Shown here: one piece after another, positions 5,187 through 5,583 of the stretch
Numbering within the stretch: the first letter of the stretch is position 1
Layout of the letters: each line of letters starts with the position of its first letter
Source: Prolixibacteraceae bacterium
Lineage (GTDB): Bacteria; Bacteroidota; Bacteroidia; Bacteroidales; Prolixibacteraceae
Length of the DNA: 5,583 nucleotides
Reading direction: 5' to 3'
NCBI GenBank assembly: GCA_016930735.1
Contig: JAFGGF010000402.1
Coordinates: 1 to 5,583 of the forward strand
Program-made: the position numbers and the translations under genes
The notes under the pieces: model-generated
What the model saw: only the letters and a program-made list of their open reading frames with translations
The model's database searches: none
Told to the model about the DNA's origin: nothing

Positions 5187-5583
5187 TTATTTATTTAAAA
5201 GCATTTTCAGAGTTTGAGATTTATTATCAGCAAGGACTTTTGTGAAATATAATCCGTTAGGCATTCCATCTGCATTAAATTCAAATTTATGGGTTCCTTT
5301 GTAAAGGTCTCCGTTATAAATTTCAGAAACCATTTTTCCGGAAATATTATATACCTGAATTTTTACAAACGATTTTTCTGTTAATGATAATTCAATGTTT
5401 GTGTAATCTGAGAATGGATTCGGATAATTTCTTAAATCAAGTTCCTGATCAGCTAATTCGAATTCAATTACCGGAGTTACTGCCCAGTATGAAGCGTTGA
5501 ATACAGGCGAGTTTGGGAGTGGCTGGAAGTCGAAAGCCCCGTAATTGAAAGGCGCAGATATTTTGGCATCATCCTGTGCGTCA
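5187..5583 (-). CDS. C-terminal part of a T9SS-secreted protein with type-A sorting domain; N-terminus outside the window
   Basis: The minus strand is open from the window edge to TAA at 5187-5189, giving 131 residues. Residues about 48-131 are a T9SS type-A sorting domain: LRNYPNPFSDYTNIEL, then VKIQVYNISGKMV, then a Gly-rich turn, GLYFTKVLADN and the final KMLLNK. Such domains carry proteins across the outer membrane by the type IX system and are then removed, with cargo released or attached to the surface. The preceding part (about 1-45, with YGAFDFQPLPNSPVFNASYW) resembles the 'D-F-x-P-x-x-x-S-P-V' ends seen in repetitive secreted Bacteroidota proteins, but the cargo's function cannot be read from this piece. 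The gene is followed by two hairpins, the second a strong terminator, so it ends its transcription unit. Confidence 0.9.
   Translation of the reverse strand, partial: DAQDDAKISAPFNYGAFDFQPLPNSPVFNASYWAVTPVIEFELADQELDLRNYPNPFSDYTNIELSLTEKSFVKIQVYNISGKMVSEIYNGDLYKGTHKFEFNADGMPNGLYFTKVLADNKSQTLKMLLNK

Noticed and set aside
5045..5245. Plus-strand open frame of 66 codons
   Set aside because: It crosses the -33 element, the terminator, the second hairpin and the end of the T9SS sorting domain on the other strand, so it is not a credible gene.
1..5583. CRISPR array, insertion sequence, tRNA or rRNA
   Set aside because: No regularly spaced direct repeats with spacers, no transposase frame with terminal repeats, and no cloverleaf or rRNA-like stretch was seen on reading both strands.

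Overview
The window looks like chromosomal DNA of a low-GC member of the Bacteroidota. The evidence is a C-terminal type IX secretion (T9SS) type-A sorting domain, a stand-alone carboxypeptidase-regulatory-like domain protein, a fragment with the end of an outer-membrane beta-barrel, lipoprotein export of a glycoside hydrolase, and TAnnTTTG promoter boxes. T9SS points away from gut Bacteroides and toward environmental Bacteroidales/Marinilabiliales or Flavobacteriia-like lineages. That placement is inference.

Layout: bases 1-87 hold the last 28 codons of a plus-strand gene whose ending (PTLGIIVEF, terminal Phe) fits an outer-membrane barrel, possibly TonB-dependent. A 402-nt AT-rich convergent spacer follows (88-489), with a long-looped inverted repeat and small palindromes but no gene. 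Everything after that is on the minus strand. Read in transcription order from the right edge, it holds: (i) the C-terminal end of a T9SS-secreted protein (5187-5583) followed by two tandem hairpins, one of them a good terminator; (ii) a monocistronic gene for a secreted protein made of five exact 24-residue MORN/YwqK-like repeats (4500-4967), with a consensus Bacteroidota promoter, a large palindrome and an unusually strong Shine-Dalgarno sequence; (iii) a small exported carboxypeptidase-regulatory-like single-domain protein (4047-4400), flanked by terminators; (iv) a two-gene operon of a beta-phosphoglucomutase-like HAD enzyme (3292-3942) and, 12 nt later, a family 2 glycoside hydrolase lipoprotein (490-3279).

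The HAD/GH2 pair is a plausible small carbohydrate-use unit: the exported GH2 enzyme removes sugars from a glycan outside the cytoplasm, and the HAD enzyme processes a sugar phosphate inside. The nearby barrel fragment could be an importer, but it lies on the opposite strand and is not in the operon. The exact sugar cannot be read from the sequence.

No mobile element, CRISPR array, tRNA or rRNA was seen. The most unusual part is the control region at 4968-5052. It combines TTACA units phased at 11 bp, a 19-bp perfect inverted repeat touching the -7 box, a 13-mer shared with the HAD/GH2 promoter region, and an AAGGAGG ribosome site in a lineage that mostly does without one. I see no clear new multi-gene system.
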